DNA from: Sphingomonas elodea ATCC 31461
GTDB taxonomy: Bacteria; Pseudomonadota; Alphaproteobacteria; Sphingomonadales; Sphingomonadaceae
Reading direction: 5' to 3'
Assembly: GCF_000226955.1 (NCBI RefSeq)
Contig: NZ_AGFU01000003.1
Span: forward strand, 1-59,882
DNA: 59,882 nucleotides
This document shows positions 8,435 to 17,373 of the stretch, one piece after another. The position numbers and the translations under genes were made by a program. Every line of letters begins with the position of its first letter. The first letter of the stretch is position 1. The notes beneath the pieces were generated by a model. The model had not been told where the DNA came from. It made no database searches and saw only the letters and a list, made by a program, of their open reading frames with translations.

Positions 8435-11400
8435 TCAGAAGCGGAACCGTGCGCCTGCCCAGAAGCGGGGCTTCAGTTCCTGCACGAAGACGAGATTGGT
8501 CTTCGTACGGGCATATTGGCGGAACGGCTCACTCGTCAGGTTGACGGCTTCCAACGACAGCGAAATCCGCTCGTTGATGTCGTAGCTGATGCTCGCATCC
8601 AGCGTTCCGAACGTGTCGGTGAACAGCGGATTGCGGTTACCACCCTGGTTCGTCGCCGTCAGATACTTGTCGCGCCAGTTGTACGACACGCGGGCCGAAA
8701 TGCCGTTTTTCTCGTAGATGCCGGTGAGGTTGGCGCTGTCGCCCAGCCCGGTCAACGCGAAGATGTTGACGTTGGGATTGGCATAGGGATCGACATTCAC
8801 GTCGCCGTTCACCTTCGTGTACGACGCAGCGAAACCAAGGCCGGAATTGCCGAAGAAGTGCGTCCAGGCAAATTCGAAGCCGTTGATCTTCCCTTCGCGA
8901 TTGTTGATCGGACCGCTGATCGCAAAGTTGACGAGAGGATCGGCCGCGTCGCCGGTGAGGTCGATCGACGTGGCCAGCTGATTGTAGAAGGCGGTCCGCA
9001 GCTCGCCCGTTGCCGGGTCGATACCGCCCTGGAACGCTGCCGTTGCCGCAGCCTGATTGCCGTTGTTCAGCTGCAGGAGTGCCGTGTAGGCGAACAGGTT
9101 GATGTCGCTAAGCGCCCGCCCGGTCGAGCGGAGATAGTCAAGCGCGATCCCCGAACGCGATCCCGGCGTGCCCGCGCCCGGATCCCGCAGGCCGAACAGG
9201 TTGCCGTTGGTGATCTGGGTGCCGACAAAGTTGCGCACGGTCTTGTAGAAGAAGCCGGCCGAGATGAAGCTCGACGGCTTGTAGTACCATTCCACCGACG
9301 CGTCGAAATTGTCCGAAACCAGCGGGAGCAGGCCCGGATCGTTCCTGCTGGCCGGGGCAGGTGCGGCGCCCAGCGCGGTCGGGCGGTTCGGCGCATTCGC
9401 CGTGACCGAGGCGAACAGGTTGCCATAGTCGGCACGGGCCAGCGTCCGGCTGAACGAGGTGCGTGCAACAACGTTGTCAATTACTTCGATGTTAAAGTCG
9501 AGCGACGGCAGCAAGTTGCTGTACGAAGCCTTTGCCCGCACCGCACCACCTGCCGGGCCACCCAGCACGGTGAAATCGTTGTCGGACTGCCACACCAGCG
9601 CGGCCGGCACCGACTGCAGGGCCACCGAGTCAACGTTCGTCTGTTCGTAGCGAACGCCGATCAGGGCATTGGCCTTGCGACCACCGATCTCGCCGCCCCA
9701 TGCCATCTGGCCATAGACCGCCCAGGTCTTCTCGCCGACCGTATCGTCCGACGACCCGTTCAGATTGACGCCGCGACCGGCGATGCCCGAGTTGGCGTAG
9801 AAGGGCGAATAGAAGTTGTTGAGATCGACGGCATTGCCGCGGAAGGCAACCAGCGCCGAACCCTGCGAGTTCGGGTTGTACTTGTCGAACTTGCAGGTCA
9901 GGCAATAGGTGCTGACGAGGTTCGGCGTGCGCTGCCTGACGATGCCCGCATCCTCGATGCCCCAGTCACCCAGCATCTGCTGGGTGTTGCGCGACGCGGA
10001 GCGCATCTTCGCATCGACATACTGACCGCCGAAGGCAAAGCTGCTGCGGTCGCCGAAATCCCATTTGAATTCGCCGCTGAACTGATTGATCCGCGCTTCC
10101 TGCCGTGACGTGATGACACGCGCGATCTGCGTACCAACGTCGCCGATATCGAGGACGCCGTTGTTGTTGCCGCCACGGCCGCCATTGGTGGCAGGGTTGT
10201 CGTTGATCGTTTCCGACTGCTGCGGGAAGCCGGTGGTGAAATCGACCCTGTGCGATGCGCGGACGGGCGCGCCGATCGAGAACGTCGTCGCCGACGAACC
10301 GTTCGAATTGTCCGGATTGGTCGTCGACTTCGAGTGGTTGGCATCGAATTTCAGCGACATGCGGTCGGCGAAATCCCACTTCACATTGCCACCGATCGCA
10401 TAGAGTTCGGTGCTGGTGGCGAAGCGCTGCTGTTCGTAGCCCTTGTCCGCGAGGATCGACTCGGCGAGGACGACGGCAGACTGCATCTGCTTGTTGTCAT
10501 CGAACGTCACGGCAGTGAACGGACGCTGGAACCAGTTGGTCTGCTCGCTGCGCTCGTCGCTGAGCTTGTTGCGCGCATAGAGGCCGTCGACCGCAAACTC
10601 CAGATTTTCGGTCGGCTTGAACTGCATGACAGCCTGGCCGTTCAGGCGCTCGCGACGATTTTCGGAGAACTGATACCGGCTGTCGTTCGGGATCTGCACA
10701 TAGGCCGTTGTGGGCCGGTTCGTAATGGTCGTCGTCGGGCGGATGTACGTGCCGGCGGTGTTCAGGAAGTCGGCCAGCGGAACGATGTTCCAGTAGTTCG
10801 GATTCGACTGGACCGAGGTCGATTCACGCAGCTGATAGCTGCCGAATACCGACACGCCGAAGGTTTCTCCTGCATTCTTGTAGTTGAGCAGACCCTGCAG
10901 TTCGGGCGTGATCTTGCTCAGCTTGCCCTCGGCATTCTCCACGGTTCGGTCGTAGAGTGCCTTCGCACCGACCGAGCCGGAGAACCCGGGCTGGGAAGCC
11001 TCGAGCGGTCGGCGGGTCACGATGTTGATCGCCGCGCCGATGCCGCCCGACGGGATGTTGGCACGGCCGGTCTTGTACACTTCCAGGCGGGAAACGCCTT
11101 CCGAGGCGAGATTCTGGAAGTCGAACGAGCGGCCGGTGCCGGTGGCGAACGCGTTGCCCGTGCTGAGATCGATGTTGGTCGCGGCGAGCTGGCGGCCGTT
11201 GACCGTCACCAGGTTGAAACCGCCGCTAAAGCCGCGAACCGCGACCTGCGAACCTTCGCCGTTCGAGCGGCTGATGGAAACGCCCGTGATCCGCTGCAGC
11301 GATTCGGCCAGGTTCGTGTCGGGGAATTTGCCGATGTCTTCAGCCGAGATCGCATCGACCACGCCTGCCGAGGTGCGCTTGATGTCGATGGCGCGGTCGA

Positions 11401-11563
11401 GACTGGCGCGAATGCCAGTGACCACTATCTCTTCTGTCGTCTCTGCCTGAGCAGCAGGTGGTGTCGTCTGCGCCATTGCCCCCACGGGCAGCAGCGACGC
11501 GATCCCGATCGCGTAAAACGATGTCGAACGTGCAAGCGCCGATACGGCGGAATAGCCCCTCAT
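8435..11563 (-). CDS. TonB-dependent receptor (large, carbohydrate/oligomer uptake type)
   Basis: 1042 aa. A signal peptide ending VGAMAQ is followed by TTEEIVVTGIRASL (TonB-box region). The plug domain contains DIGKFPDTNLAESLQRITGVSISR and FNLVTVNGRQLA. The long barrel ends GARFRF with the terminal Phe of outer-membrane barrels. ATG 11563 has GGGAGA at good distance. Its size and plug sequence fit the DIGKFPD class, which is large in sphingomonads and Caulobacter and often serves glycan uptake. Given the nearby arabinofuranosidase, arabinose-containing oligosaccharides are a reasonable guess only. The leader carries a LacI-type operator. Confidence 0.95.
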   Translation of the reverse strand: MRGYSAVSALARSTSFYAIGIASLLPVGAMAQTTPPAAQAETTEEIVVTGIRASLDRAIDIKRTSAGVVDAISAEDIGKFPDTNLAESLQRITGVSISRSNGEGSQVAVRGFSGGFNLVTVNGRQLAATNIDLSTGNAFATGTGRSFDFQNLASEGVSRLEVYKTGRANIPSGGIGAAINIVTRRPLEASQPGFSGSVGAKALYDRTVENAEGKLSKITPELQGLLNYKNAGETFGVSVFGSYQLRESTSVQSNPNYWNIVPLADFLNTAGTYIRPTTTITNRPTTAYVQIPNDSRYQFSENRRERLNGQAVMQFKPTENLEFAVDGLYARNKLSDERSEQTNWFQRPFTAVTFDDNKQMQSAVVLAESILADKGYEQQRFATSTELYAIGGNVKWDFADRMSLKFDANHSKSTTNPDNSNGSSATTFSIGAPVRASHRVDFTTGFPQQSETINDNPATNGGRGGNNNGVLDIGDVGTQIARVITSRQEARINQFSGEFKWDFGDRSSFAFGGQYVDAKMRSASRNTQQMLGDWGIEDAGIVRQRTPNLVSTYCLTCKFDKYNPNSQGSALVAFRGNAVDLNNFYSPFYANSGIAGRGVNLNGSSDDTVGEKTWAVYGQMAWGGEIGGRKANALIGVRYEQTNVDSVALQSVPAALVWQSDNDFTVLGGPAGGAVRAKASYSNLLPSLDFNIEVIDNVVARTSFSRTLARADYGNLFASVTANAPNRPTALGAAPAPASRNDPGLLPLVSDNFDASVEWYYKPSSFISAGFFYKTVRNFVGTQITNGNLFGLRDPGAGTPGSRSGIALDYLRSTGRALSDINLFAYTALLQLNNGNQAAATAAFQGGIDPATGELRTAFYNQLATSIDLTGDAADPLVNFAISGPINNREGKINGFEFAWTHFFGNSGLGFAASYTKVNGDVNVDPYANPNVNIFALTGLGDSANLTGIYEKNGISARVSYNWRDKYLTATNQGGNRNPLFTDTFGTLDASISYDINERISLSLEAVNLTSEPFRQYARTKTNLVFVQELKPRFWAGARFRF

Positions 11564-11632
11564 CTCTTCTCTCCCTGATGGCCGCGAACTTCTGTCGCAG
11601 TTGCGCCCCATGCGGACTGTCGCCGCATTGAT

Positions 11633-11664
11633 GGTAACGCTACCTTGGAACGTCGATATGTCAA
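11633..11664 (-). promoter_or_regulatory. promoter with overlapping LacI-type operator upstream of the TonB receptor
   Basis: Minus strand: -35 TTGACA at 11659-11664, a 16-nt spacer, then TAGCGT in the -10 position inside the palindrome GGTAGCGTTACC (11633-11644). A palindrome with central CG is typical of LacI/PurR-family operators, including sugar-responsive ones in Caulobacter. A repressor bound here would block the -10. The receptor ATG is 70 nt downstream. No lacI-type gene is in this window. Confidence 0.55.
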
Positions 11665-12075
11665 CATGAGGTTTGCGATTTCGAGATTGCTGGCGCCGAT
11701 TGGCGCGAGGGTGTGACATTTCTTTCACTGTCACGGGGCGGCCGCTTCGCAGCTCCCGCTCGAGCGTTTTTTGCTATCGTTCAGCGGCTGTCGAAGTGCG
11801 GCCGTTGTTGCAGCTGCTCTGTCACGACGCTGGACGGTCGTGCCGGCTATGGCGCGAAGTTCGGCCAGGGCTGGCAGCGAGGCAAGGATCGTCGATCGGC
11901 GGTCCATCCGCCGCACATGCTGCCGGCGCTCCACCGGGCGGCCCTGCTGGATAGCTGCGTATTCGACGCGGCTTTGAGCGCAGGCCGCGCGCGCCGATCC
12001 GGCGTCCAGCACTACGGCTGAAGGCGCGACTTAACGTCAAATTGCGTGGGGTTCTATCGTTCAACGACAGAGAAG
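11665..12075. other. intergenic stretch between TonB receptor promoter and tRNA-Trp
   Basis: About 410 bp. Short open frames occur on both strands, but none has a recognisable family, plausible ribosome site or normal residue composition. No terminator, repeat of the tRNA end or integrase remnant was seen. Confidence 0.5.
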
Positions 12076-12152
12076 TGGCAGGGGAGCTCGGATTCGAACC
12101 GAGGGCCTTCGGTTTTGGAGACCGACGCTCTAACCAGCTGAGCTACACCCCT
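12076..12152 (-). tRNA. tRNA-Trp (anticodon CCA)
   Basis: 77 nt including an encoded CCA end. D-arm GCTC/GAGC, anticodon arm TCGGT-CTCCAAA-ACCGA with CCA at 34-36, T-arm CTCGG-TTCGAAT-CCGAG. The acceptor stem AGGGGTG/CTCCCCT pairs except at 6-67, which is a U-U mismatch. It is transcribed toward the receptor. Confidence 0.95.
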
Positions 12153-12230
12153 GTGCGGGCTGCCCCTTTATCGGGCGATTTGCGCGGGGGCAATAGGCAA
12201 GATGCATCCGCCGGCACGGTACCGAACCGA

Positions 12231-12263
12231 AAAGCGCCGCCGCGGGGATCCGCGACGGCGCTT
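12231..12263 (-). terminator. probable terminator of the PEP-CTERM gene
   Basis: Stem AAGCGCCG/CGGCGCTT at 12232-12263 with inner CGCG/CGCG pairing, followed on the minus strand by TTT and then CGGTTCGG. The T-run is short. Confidence 0.55.
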
Positions 12264-12293
12264 CGGGAGCAACGGTTCGAACGTCTTGTTTTT

Positions 12294-12842
12294 TTAGGCG
12301 GCGGTGAAGGTGACGCGCGTACGGCGCGTACGGCGCAGCGCTGCGCCGGCCAGGCCGAAGCCGCCGATCATCATGCCCCAGGCTGCCGGTTCCGGTACGC
12401 CGGTGGGAGAGAACACGCCCTGCGCGCCATAGGAGCCGTTGCCGCGCGACACGCCGGTGACGGTGATGTTGTTCTGCACGCCGGCGAGGATCTGCACGTC
12501 GTTGGCGAACACCACTTCATTGCGGCCGCCGCCGAAGGTGCCCAGCAGCTGCACGCCGTTGAAGAACACCGAGGTCAGGTCGAGATCCGTCGGGCCGTTG
12601 AGTTTGACCGCGCTGGTCGCGACCGAGCCGCTGGCGAAGCCGTTCTGGGGCAGCGTGAACTGGTAGATATGCGTGAAGGCGCCGGCCTTGATGCCGGACT
12701 GGCCGAAATTGGTCGAGATCGTGCCATCGCCGTCCAGGGCGATGTTCATGTCGGCCGGGCCGAAATAGGTCTGGGCCTGTGCGGGCGCGACGGCAACCAG
12801 GGCCGAGGCGGCGAGCGCCGCGGCCATAAGCGAACGATACAT
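12294..12842 (-). CDS. PEP-CTERM sorting domain protein (FxDxF-type)
   Basis: 182 aa. The signal peptide (MYRSLMAAALAASALVAVAPAQAQ) leads into a beta-rich body with NFGQSGIKAGAFTHIYQFTLP, DLDLTSVFFNGVQLL and ANDVQILAGVQNNITVTGVS. The C-terminus is a full PEP-CTERM signal: VPEPAAWGMMIGGFGLAGAAL followed by an arginine cluster (RRTRRTR). Such proteins are processed by exosortase and tied to surface or exopolysaccharide functions; no exosortase gene is in view. It is monocistronic between tRNA-Trp and the GGDEF-EAL gene. Confidence 0.87.
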   Translation of the reverse strand: MYRSLMAAALAASALVAVAPAQAQTYFGPADMNIALDGDGTISTNFGQSGIKAGAFTHIYQFTLPQNGFASGSVATSAVKLNGPTDLDLTSVFFNGVQLLGTFGGGRNEVVFANDVQILAGVQNNITVTGVSRGNGSYGAQGVFSPTGVPEPAAWGMMIGGFGLAGAALRRTRRTRVTFTAA

Positions 12843-12963
12843 GCGGGGTGTCTCCCTAGAACGGCAATCGAACCATTGCGGTGGAGGCGAGACCCTTCAG
12901 GGTTCCGGAAGTTCCCGTCGAAAATCAGCCATATGTCTCAGATCGGGAACGGGCCGTCGCCAA

Positions 12964-15330
12964 TCACGCGCGCGCGCGGATCGTTTCACGGCCGTTCCGG
13001 GAAACAAGTCCGCGCGCTTCGTCTACGGGCAGCGGCCGGCCGAAATAATAGCCCTGCGCCCGCGCGCAGCCGAGCGCCTGCACCATCTCGTGCTCGCTCT
13101 CGGTTTCGACGCCCTCGGCGGTCGTCGCCATGCCCAGGCTGTCGGCCAGGGCAACCACCGCGCGGATGATCGCGATCGCCTCGCGCCCGCCGCGCGCGGC
13201 GCACTGGACGAAGCTGCGGTCGATCTTGATCGAGCTGAACCGGGTGTGGGTGAGGTAGCCGAGCGAGGAATAGCCGGTACCGAAATCGTCGAGGCTGAGG
13301 CGCACGCCGAGATCGAGGATCTGCTCCAGCACGCGCACGGCCGAGGTGCCCTCGCGCAGGAAGACGCTTTCGGTGACTTCCAGCTCCAGCCGGTCCGCCG
13401 GTAGGCCGGAGCTTGCCAGCGTCTCCGCCACCAGCGTGGCGAAGGCGGGGTGGTGGAGCTGTTCGGGGCTGACGTTGATCGCGACGCGGGCGGGCTCTTC
13501 CCAGCGCGCGGCCTCGTGGCAGGCGGTACGCAGCACCCATTCGCCGATCGCGCCGATCAGCCGGGCCTCCTCGGCGAGGGGGATGAACTTGGCGGGCGGG
13601 ATGCTGCCGAGCTCGGGATGCGTCCAGCGCAGCAGCGCCTCGAAACCGAGCAGCCCGCCGCTGCGGGCGTTGACCACCGGCTGGTAGGCGAGCTGCATCT
13701 CGCCCTTTTCGACCGCGGCGCGCAGCGCGATTTCGAGCACGCGGCGCTCCTCGGCGGCGACATGCAGCTGCGGCTCATAGGCGTGGAAGACGCCGCCGCC
13801 CTTGTCCTTGGAGCGATAGAGGGCGAGATCGGCCGATCGGATCAGCGTCTCGGCGGTGCGGCCGTCGCGCGGGGCGAGCGCGAGGCCCACCGACGCGCCG
13901 ATATAGAGGGTGTGCTGGTCCAGCTCATAGGGCTGGGACACGGCGTCGATGATCGCCTGGGCGAGCCGCTCGACCCGCTCGCCGTCACGCGCGTCGCGCA
14001 CCACCACGGCAAACTCGTCGCCGCCGAGCCGTCCGATCATCTCGTTCTCGCTGACCAGCCGACGCAGCCGCTCCGCCACGCGCTGGAGCAGCCGGTCGCC
14101 GACGGGATGGCCGAGCGTGTCGTTGACCGCCTTGAAGCGATCCAGATCGATCATCATGAAGGCGCAGCGCGCGCCCCATTTGTCGGCCTCGGCCATCGCC
14201 TCGGCCAGCGTCTCGTTGATGTGGAGGCGGTTGGGCAGACCGGTGAGCGCATCGAAGCGGGCCATCCGGTGGATCTGCTCGGTGGCGCGGCGCTGCTCGG
14301 TAACGTCCGAGCTGACGCCGCGAAAGCCCGAAAAGGCGCCGCGCTCGTCGAACTTGGGGCTGGCGGACATCTGCCACCAGCGGCGCTCTCCCTCGACGTC
14401 GATCGGCACGGCGAAGTCGGCAAAGGGGTCGCGGCCCTTCAGCCGTTCGGCCAGCGCGTGGAATTCGGGGGCGAAGCGGCCGCTCTCCCAGGCGGGGCCG
14501 GCGAGCAGCTGGAGGAAGGGCATCCCGGCCAGCGTGCCGGGCTCCAGCCCCAGCGAGGCGGCGAGGCGCGGGCTGGCGCGGACGACGCGGCGCTGGGCGT
14601 CGATCTCCCACAGCCAGTCCGAGCCGGCGTCCTCGAACTCGCGCAGCAGCAGGCTGACGGTCTGGTCGCGCTCGGCCAGCGCCATCTGGTTGGCGCGCAG
14701 CAGCACGAGCGCCCGCGCCCGGCCGAAGCTGCCGGCACCGAGCAGGAAGGTCAGCAGCACCGCGGCGAGCGAGAGCATCGGATTGCCGACGAGCAGCAGC
14801 GTGACCGCGCAGACCGAGCCGAGAATCCCGATGAAGCTCAGGCCGGCCAGCGGCAGGATCCCGATCGTCATCGCGGTGGCGGTGAGCACCAGCGTTGTCG
14901 CGGCCCAGAGATCGAGGCTCGCCGAGGCGGTCACGATCGACCCGAAGGCGACCGGGAGGATCGACCAGGCCGCGCCCATCACCACGCCTTCGGGGGCGGT
15001 ACGGCGGACATCGGCCAGCGTGGCGGTGTGCGTTTCGCCCTCGCGCCAGCCCAACCGGCGCAGCGCGACCCATGATGCGGTGCCGAGGGCGAGGGCCATC
15101 CAGCAGAACAACAGGAGACCCGAGGCGAGGGGCGCGAGCGCCAGCACGCTCAGCCCGGCGCCCACGGCATGGGCGGAGAGCAGCAGCAGCGCCGAGCGGC
15201 GGCCTGCATCGAGCTGTGCGGCGCGCATCCGCGCCCAGTCTATCGTGTCCTTGGGGTCGCTCAGCGCCAGCAGCGCGCGAAGATCGACGCGCGGTTGGAT
15301 CAGCGGCGTTGGCGTGGAACTGCTCACCAC
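12964..15330 (-). CDS. membrane PAS-GGDEF-EAL protein (cyclic di-GMP turnover)
   Basis: 788 aa. Hydrophobic N-terminal half (~45-210, about six membrane segments), a PAS domain (~235-345, SDWLWEIDAQRRVVRASPRL to FRGVSSDVTEQRR), a GGDEF domain (~355-515) with intact RLGGDEFAVV near 437, and an EAL domain (~530-780) with FEALLRW near 561, INVSPEQL, DDFGTGYSSL and KIDRSFV. Both catalytic signatures look intact, so synthesis and breakdown of c-di-GMP are both possible. The start is one of two tandem GTG codons at 15330/15327, with no strong ribosome site. It stands alone. Confidence 0.93.
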   Translation of the reverse strand: MVSSSTPTPLIQPRVDLRALLALSDPKDTIDWARMRAAQLDAGRRSALLLLSAHAVGAGLSVLALAPLASGLLLFCWMALALGTASWVALRRLGWREGETHTATLADVRRTAPEGVVMGAAWSILPVAFGSIVTASASLDLWAATTLVLTATAMTIGILPLAGLSFIGILGSVCAVTLLLVGNPMLSLAAVLLTFLLGAGSFGRARALVLLRANQMALAERDQTVSLLLREFEDAGSDWLWEIDAQRRVVRASPRLAASLGLEPGTLAGMPFLQLLAGPAWESGRFAPEFHALAERLKGRDPFADFAVPIDVEGERRWWQMSASPKFDERGAFSGFRGVSSDVTEQRRATEQIHRMARFDALTGLPNRLHINETLAEAMAEADKWGARCAFMMIDLDRFKAVNDTLGHPVGDRLLQRVAERLRRLVSENEMIGRLGGDEFAVVVRDARDGERVERLAQAIIDAVSQPYELDQHTLYIGASVGLALAPRDGRTAETLIRSADLALYRSKDKGGGVFHAYEPQLHVAAEERRVLEIALRAAVEKGEMQLAYQPVVNARSGGLLGFEALLRWTHPELGSIPPAKFIPLAEEARLIGAIGEWVLRTACHEAARWEEPARVAINVSPEQLHHPAFATLVAETLASSGLPADRLELEVTESVFLREGTSAVRVLEQILDLGVRLSLDDFGTGYSSLGYLTHTRFSSIKIDRSFVQCAARGGREAIAIIRAVVALADSLGMATTAEGVETESEHEMVQALGCARAQGYYFGRPLPVDEARGLVSRNGRETIRARA

Positions 15331-15449
15331 GCTGACATAGCGATGGGAGGTTAGCGAGAAGTTAGGCGCGTAGCGAAATGGACGTGAACGGGTTCATTTC
15401 TTCGGCACTGTGAGACGGATCGGCACGGTAACAGGATGCCGCAGGACGG

Positions 15450-15476
15450 GCCGGCCGGGCAGAATGCCCGGCCGGC
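15450..15476. repeat. 11-bp perfect hairpin behind the fatty-acyl-AMP ligase gene
   Basis: GCCGGCCGGGC, AGAAT loop, GCCCGGCCGGC. It lies 10 nt past the ligase stop. There is no T-run on either strand, so if it stops transcription it is not a canonical terminator. Confidence 0.6.
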
Positions 15477-15485
15477 GCACGCCGA

Positions 15486-17252
15486 TCAGGCGGCGATCGC
15501 GTAGGGCTTGATCTCGCCGTTCAGGTACAGGTTGCGTGCCTTGGCGCGGCTGAGCTTGCCCGAGCTGGTGCGCGGCAGGGTGCGCGGCGGAACGAGTTCG
15601 ACCACGCAGTTCATGCCGGTGACCGAGCGGACGCGCTCGCGGATTTCCTCGCGCAGTCGGACGCGTTCCTGTTCGTCCGAGGTGCGGCACTGGACCAGCA
15701 CCGCCGGGGTTTCCTCGCCGCCGGGGGTGGTGATCGCGAAGGCGGCGATGTCGCCCTGCTTGAAGCCGGGCAGCTGCTCCACCGCCCATTCGATGTCCTG
15801 CGGCCAGTGGTTCTTGCCGTTGACGATGATCATGTCCTTGGCGCGGCCGACGATGTAAATGTACCCGTCCGACATGTAGCCCATGTCGCCGGTATCCAGC
15901 CAGCCATCGACCATGCACGCCTCGGTGGCGGCCTCGTCGCGGAAATAGCCGACCATCACCGACGGGCCCTTGCACCAGACCTTGCCGATCGCCTTTTCGG
16001 GGAGCGGCGTGCCGTCTTCCTCGCGGATCTCGACGGTCATGTCGCGCACCGGCTTGCCGCAGTTGACGACCGCGCGGTAGCGCTGCGGGCGATCGGCGCG
16101 GGCGGTGCCGCCGGACAGCTGGGTTTCCTCGACCAGCTCGACGACGATGCCTTCGCCCGGGGGCATGATCGAAACGGCCAGCGTCGCCTCGGCCAGGCCG
16201 TAGCTCGGCAGGAACGCGGTCGCCTTGAAGCCCGCATCCGCAAAGGCATCGACGAAGCGCTGCATCACGTCCGGGCGGATCATGTCGGCGCCGTTGCCGG
16301 CAAGGCGCCAGCGGCTGAGGTCGAACCGCTCGCTCGCCTTGGTCTGGCTGGACATGCGGCGCGCGCAGATGTCGTAGCCGAAGGTCGGCGAGTAGGAGAT
16401 GCTGTTGCCCGGATTGCGGCTGATCAGGTCCAGCCAGGCGAGCGGGCGCCGGGCGAAATCCTCGGTCTTCATGTAATCGGTCGACACCTGGTTGGCGACC
16501 GGCGACAGGAAGCAGCCGACCAGCCCCATGTCATGGTACCAGGGCAGCCAGGAGACGCAGCGGTCCGCCTCGACCAGCTCCATGCCGTGGCTGTGCGCGG
16601 CGAGGTTGTTGAGCAGCGCATGGTGGGTGATCGCCACGCCGTGCGGGAAGCGGGTGGAGCCGCTCGAATATTGCAGATAGGCGATGTCGTCCGACTTGGC
16701 CTGCGGCAGCACCGTCTCGGGTGCGGCGCGCTCCGAAAAGGCGGCCCAGTCGATCCCGTTGACCTCGGTGATGCGCGCGGCCTCGGCGCACATGCTGCCG
16801 ATTTCGGGCGGGTAGATCAGCAGCATCGGGTCGCAGCTCTCGAGCTGGACGCGCAGCTGGTCGATATAGGATTGCGCGCCGCCGAAGCTGGTCGGCAGCG
16901 GCAGCGGCACCGGCCAGGCGCCGGCATAGATCACGCCGAAGAAGATCGCGGCGAATTCCGGCCCGGTCTCCGCGATCAGCGCGATGCGATCCTGCGGCTG
17001 GATGCCGGCCGCGATCAGCCGGCGCGCCTGCTCCAGCGCGTCGCGGCGCAGTTCGGCGAAGGGGTAAGGCCGTGCCAGCTTGCCGCGCGCATCGTGGAAG
17101 TTCAGACCGCGCACGCCCTGGGCCGCATAATCGAGTGCGGCGCCCAGCGTTTCGAAATCAGCGAAACGGCGCGGGAGACGGTCTTCCGTGGGCGTGGGCG
17201 CAAGCACTTCCATATCCACTGTTTCGAGCGATCCCGTTTCGTTCAATACCAT
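15486..17252 (-). CDS. fatty-acyl-AMP ligase (FAAL)
   Basis: 588 aa of the ANL adenylating superfamily. AMP-binding motif YLQYSSGSTRFPHGVAITH, SWLPWYHDMGLVGCFL typical of FAALs, PSYGLAEATLAVS, GWLDTGDMGYM and a C-terminal LPRTSSGKLSRAKAR with the terminal lysine. FAALs activate fatty acids as acyl-adenylates and hand them to an acyl carrier protein instead of CoA. In sphingomonads such genes can serve sphingolipid or polyketide-like lipid synthesis, but no carrier protein or lipid gene is adjacent. ATG 17252 is preferred because the conserved N-terminus begins there. It is divergent from recX. Confidence 0.88.
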   Translation of the reverse strand: MVLNETGSLETVDMEVLAPTPTEDRLPRRFADFETLGAALDYAAQGVRGLNFHDARGKLARPYPFAELRRDALEQARRLIAAGIQPQDRIALIAETGPEFAAIFFGVIYAGAWPVPLPLPTSFGGAQSYIDQLRVQLESCDPMLLIYPPEIGSMCAEAARITEVNGIDWAAFSERAAPETVLPQAKSDDIAYLQYSSGSTRFPHGVAITHHALLNNLAAHSHGMELVEADRCVSWLPWYHDMGLVGCFLSPVANQVSTDYMKTEDFARRPLAWLDLISRNPGNSISYSPTFGYDICARRMSSQTKASERFDLSRWRLAGNGADMIRPDVMQRFVDAFADAGFKATAFLPSYGLAEATLAVSIMPPGEGIVVELVEETQLSGGTARADRPQRYRAVVNCGKPVRDMTVEIREEDGTPLPEKAIGKVWCKGPSVMVGYFRDEAATEACMVDGWLDTGDMGYMSDGYIYIVGRAKDMIIVNGKNHWPQDIEWAVEQLPGFKQGDIAAFAITTPGGEETPAVLVQCRTSDEQERVRLREEIRERVRSVTGMNCVVELVPPRTLPRTSSGKLSRAKARNLYLNGEIKPYAIAA

Positions 17253-17373
17253 TCTTTTTCTCGTGCCCCTGTGAGGTAGCAGTTCGTTGTGCCCCCACAA
17301 CGCAGTTTTCCGCAGGTGCTCTGCTACGCAGTATCGTTCAAAATCGGTTGGCAGTGTGGCACAATCAAGGCGC

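Noticed and set aside
8297-10108. 603-codon plus-strand frame
   Set aside because: Opposite the TonB receptor gene; residue content and lack of a ribosome site mark it as a shadow.
12076-12152. tRNA-Trp as an integrative-element attachment site
   Set aside because: No integrase, and no copy of the tRNA 3' end at the far side of the accessory block.
13450-15075. 541-codon plus-strand frame
   Set aside because: Antisense to the GGDEF-EAL gene, whose motifs are intact; composition is that of a shadow frame.
15807-17279. 490-codon plus-strand frame
   Set aside because: Antisense to the fatty-acyl-AMP ligase; no recognisable domains.
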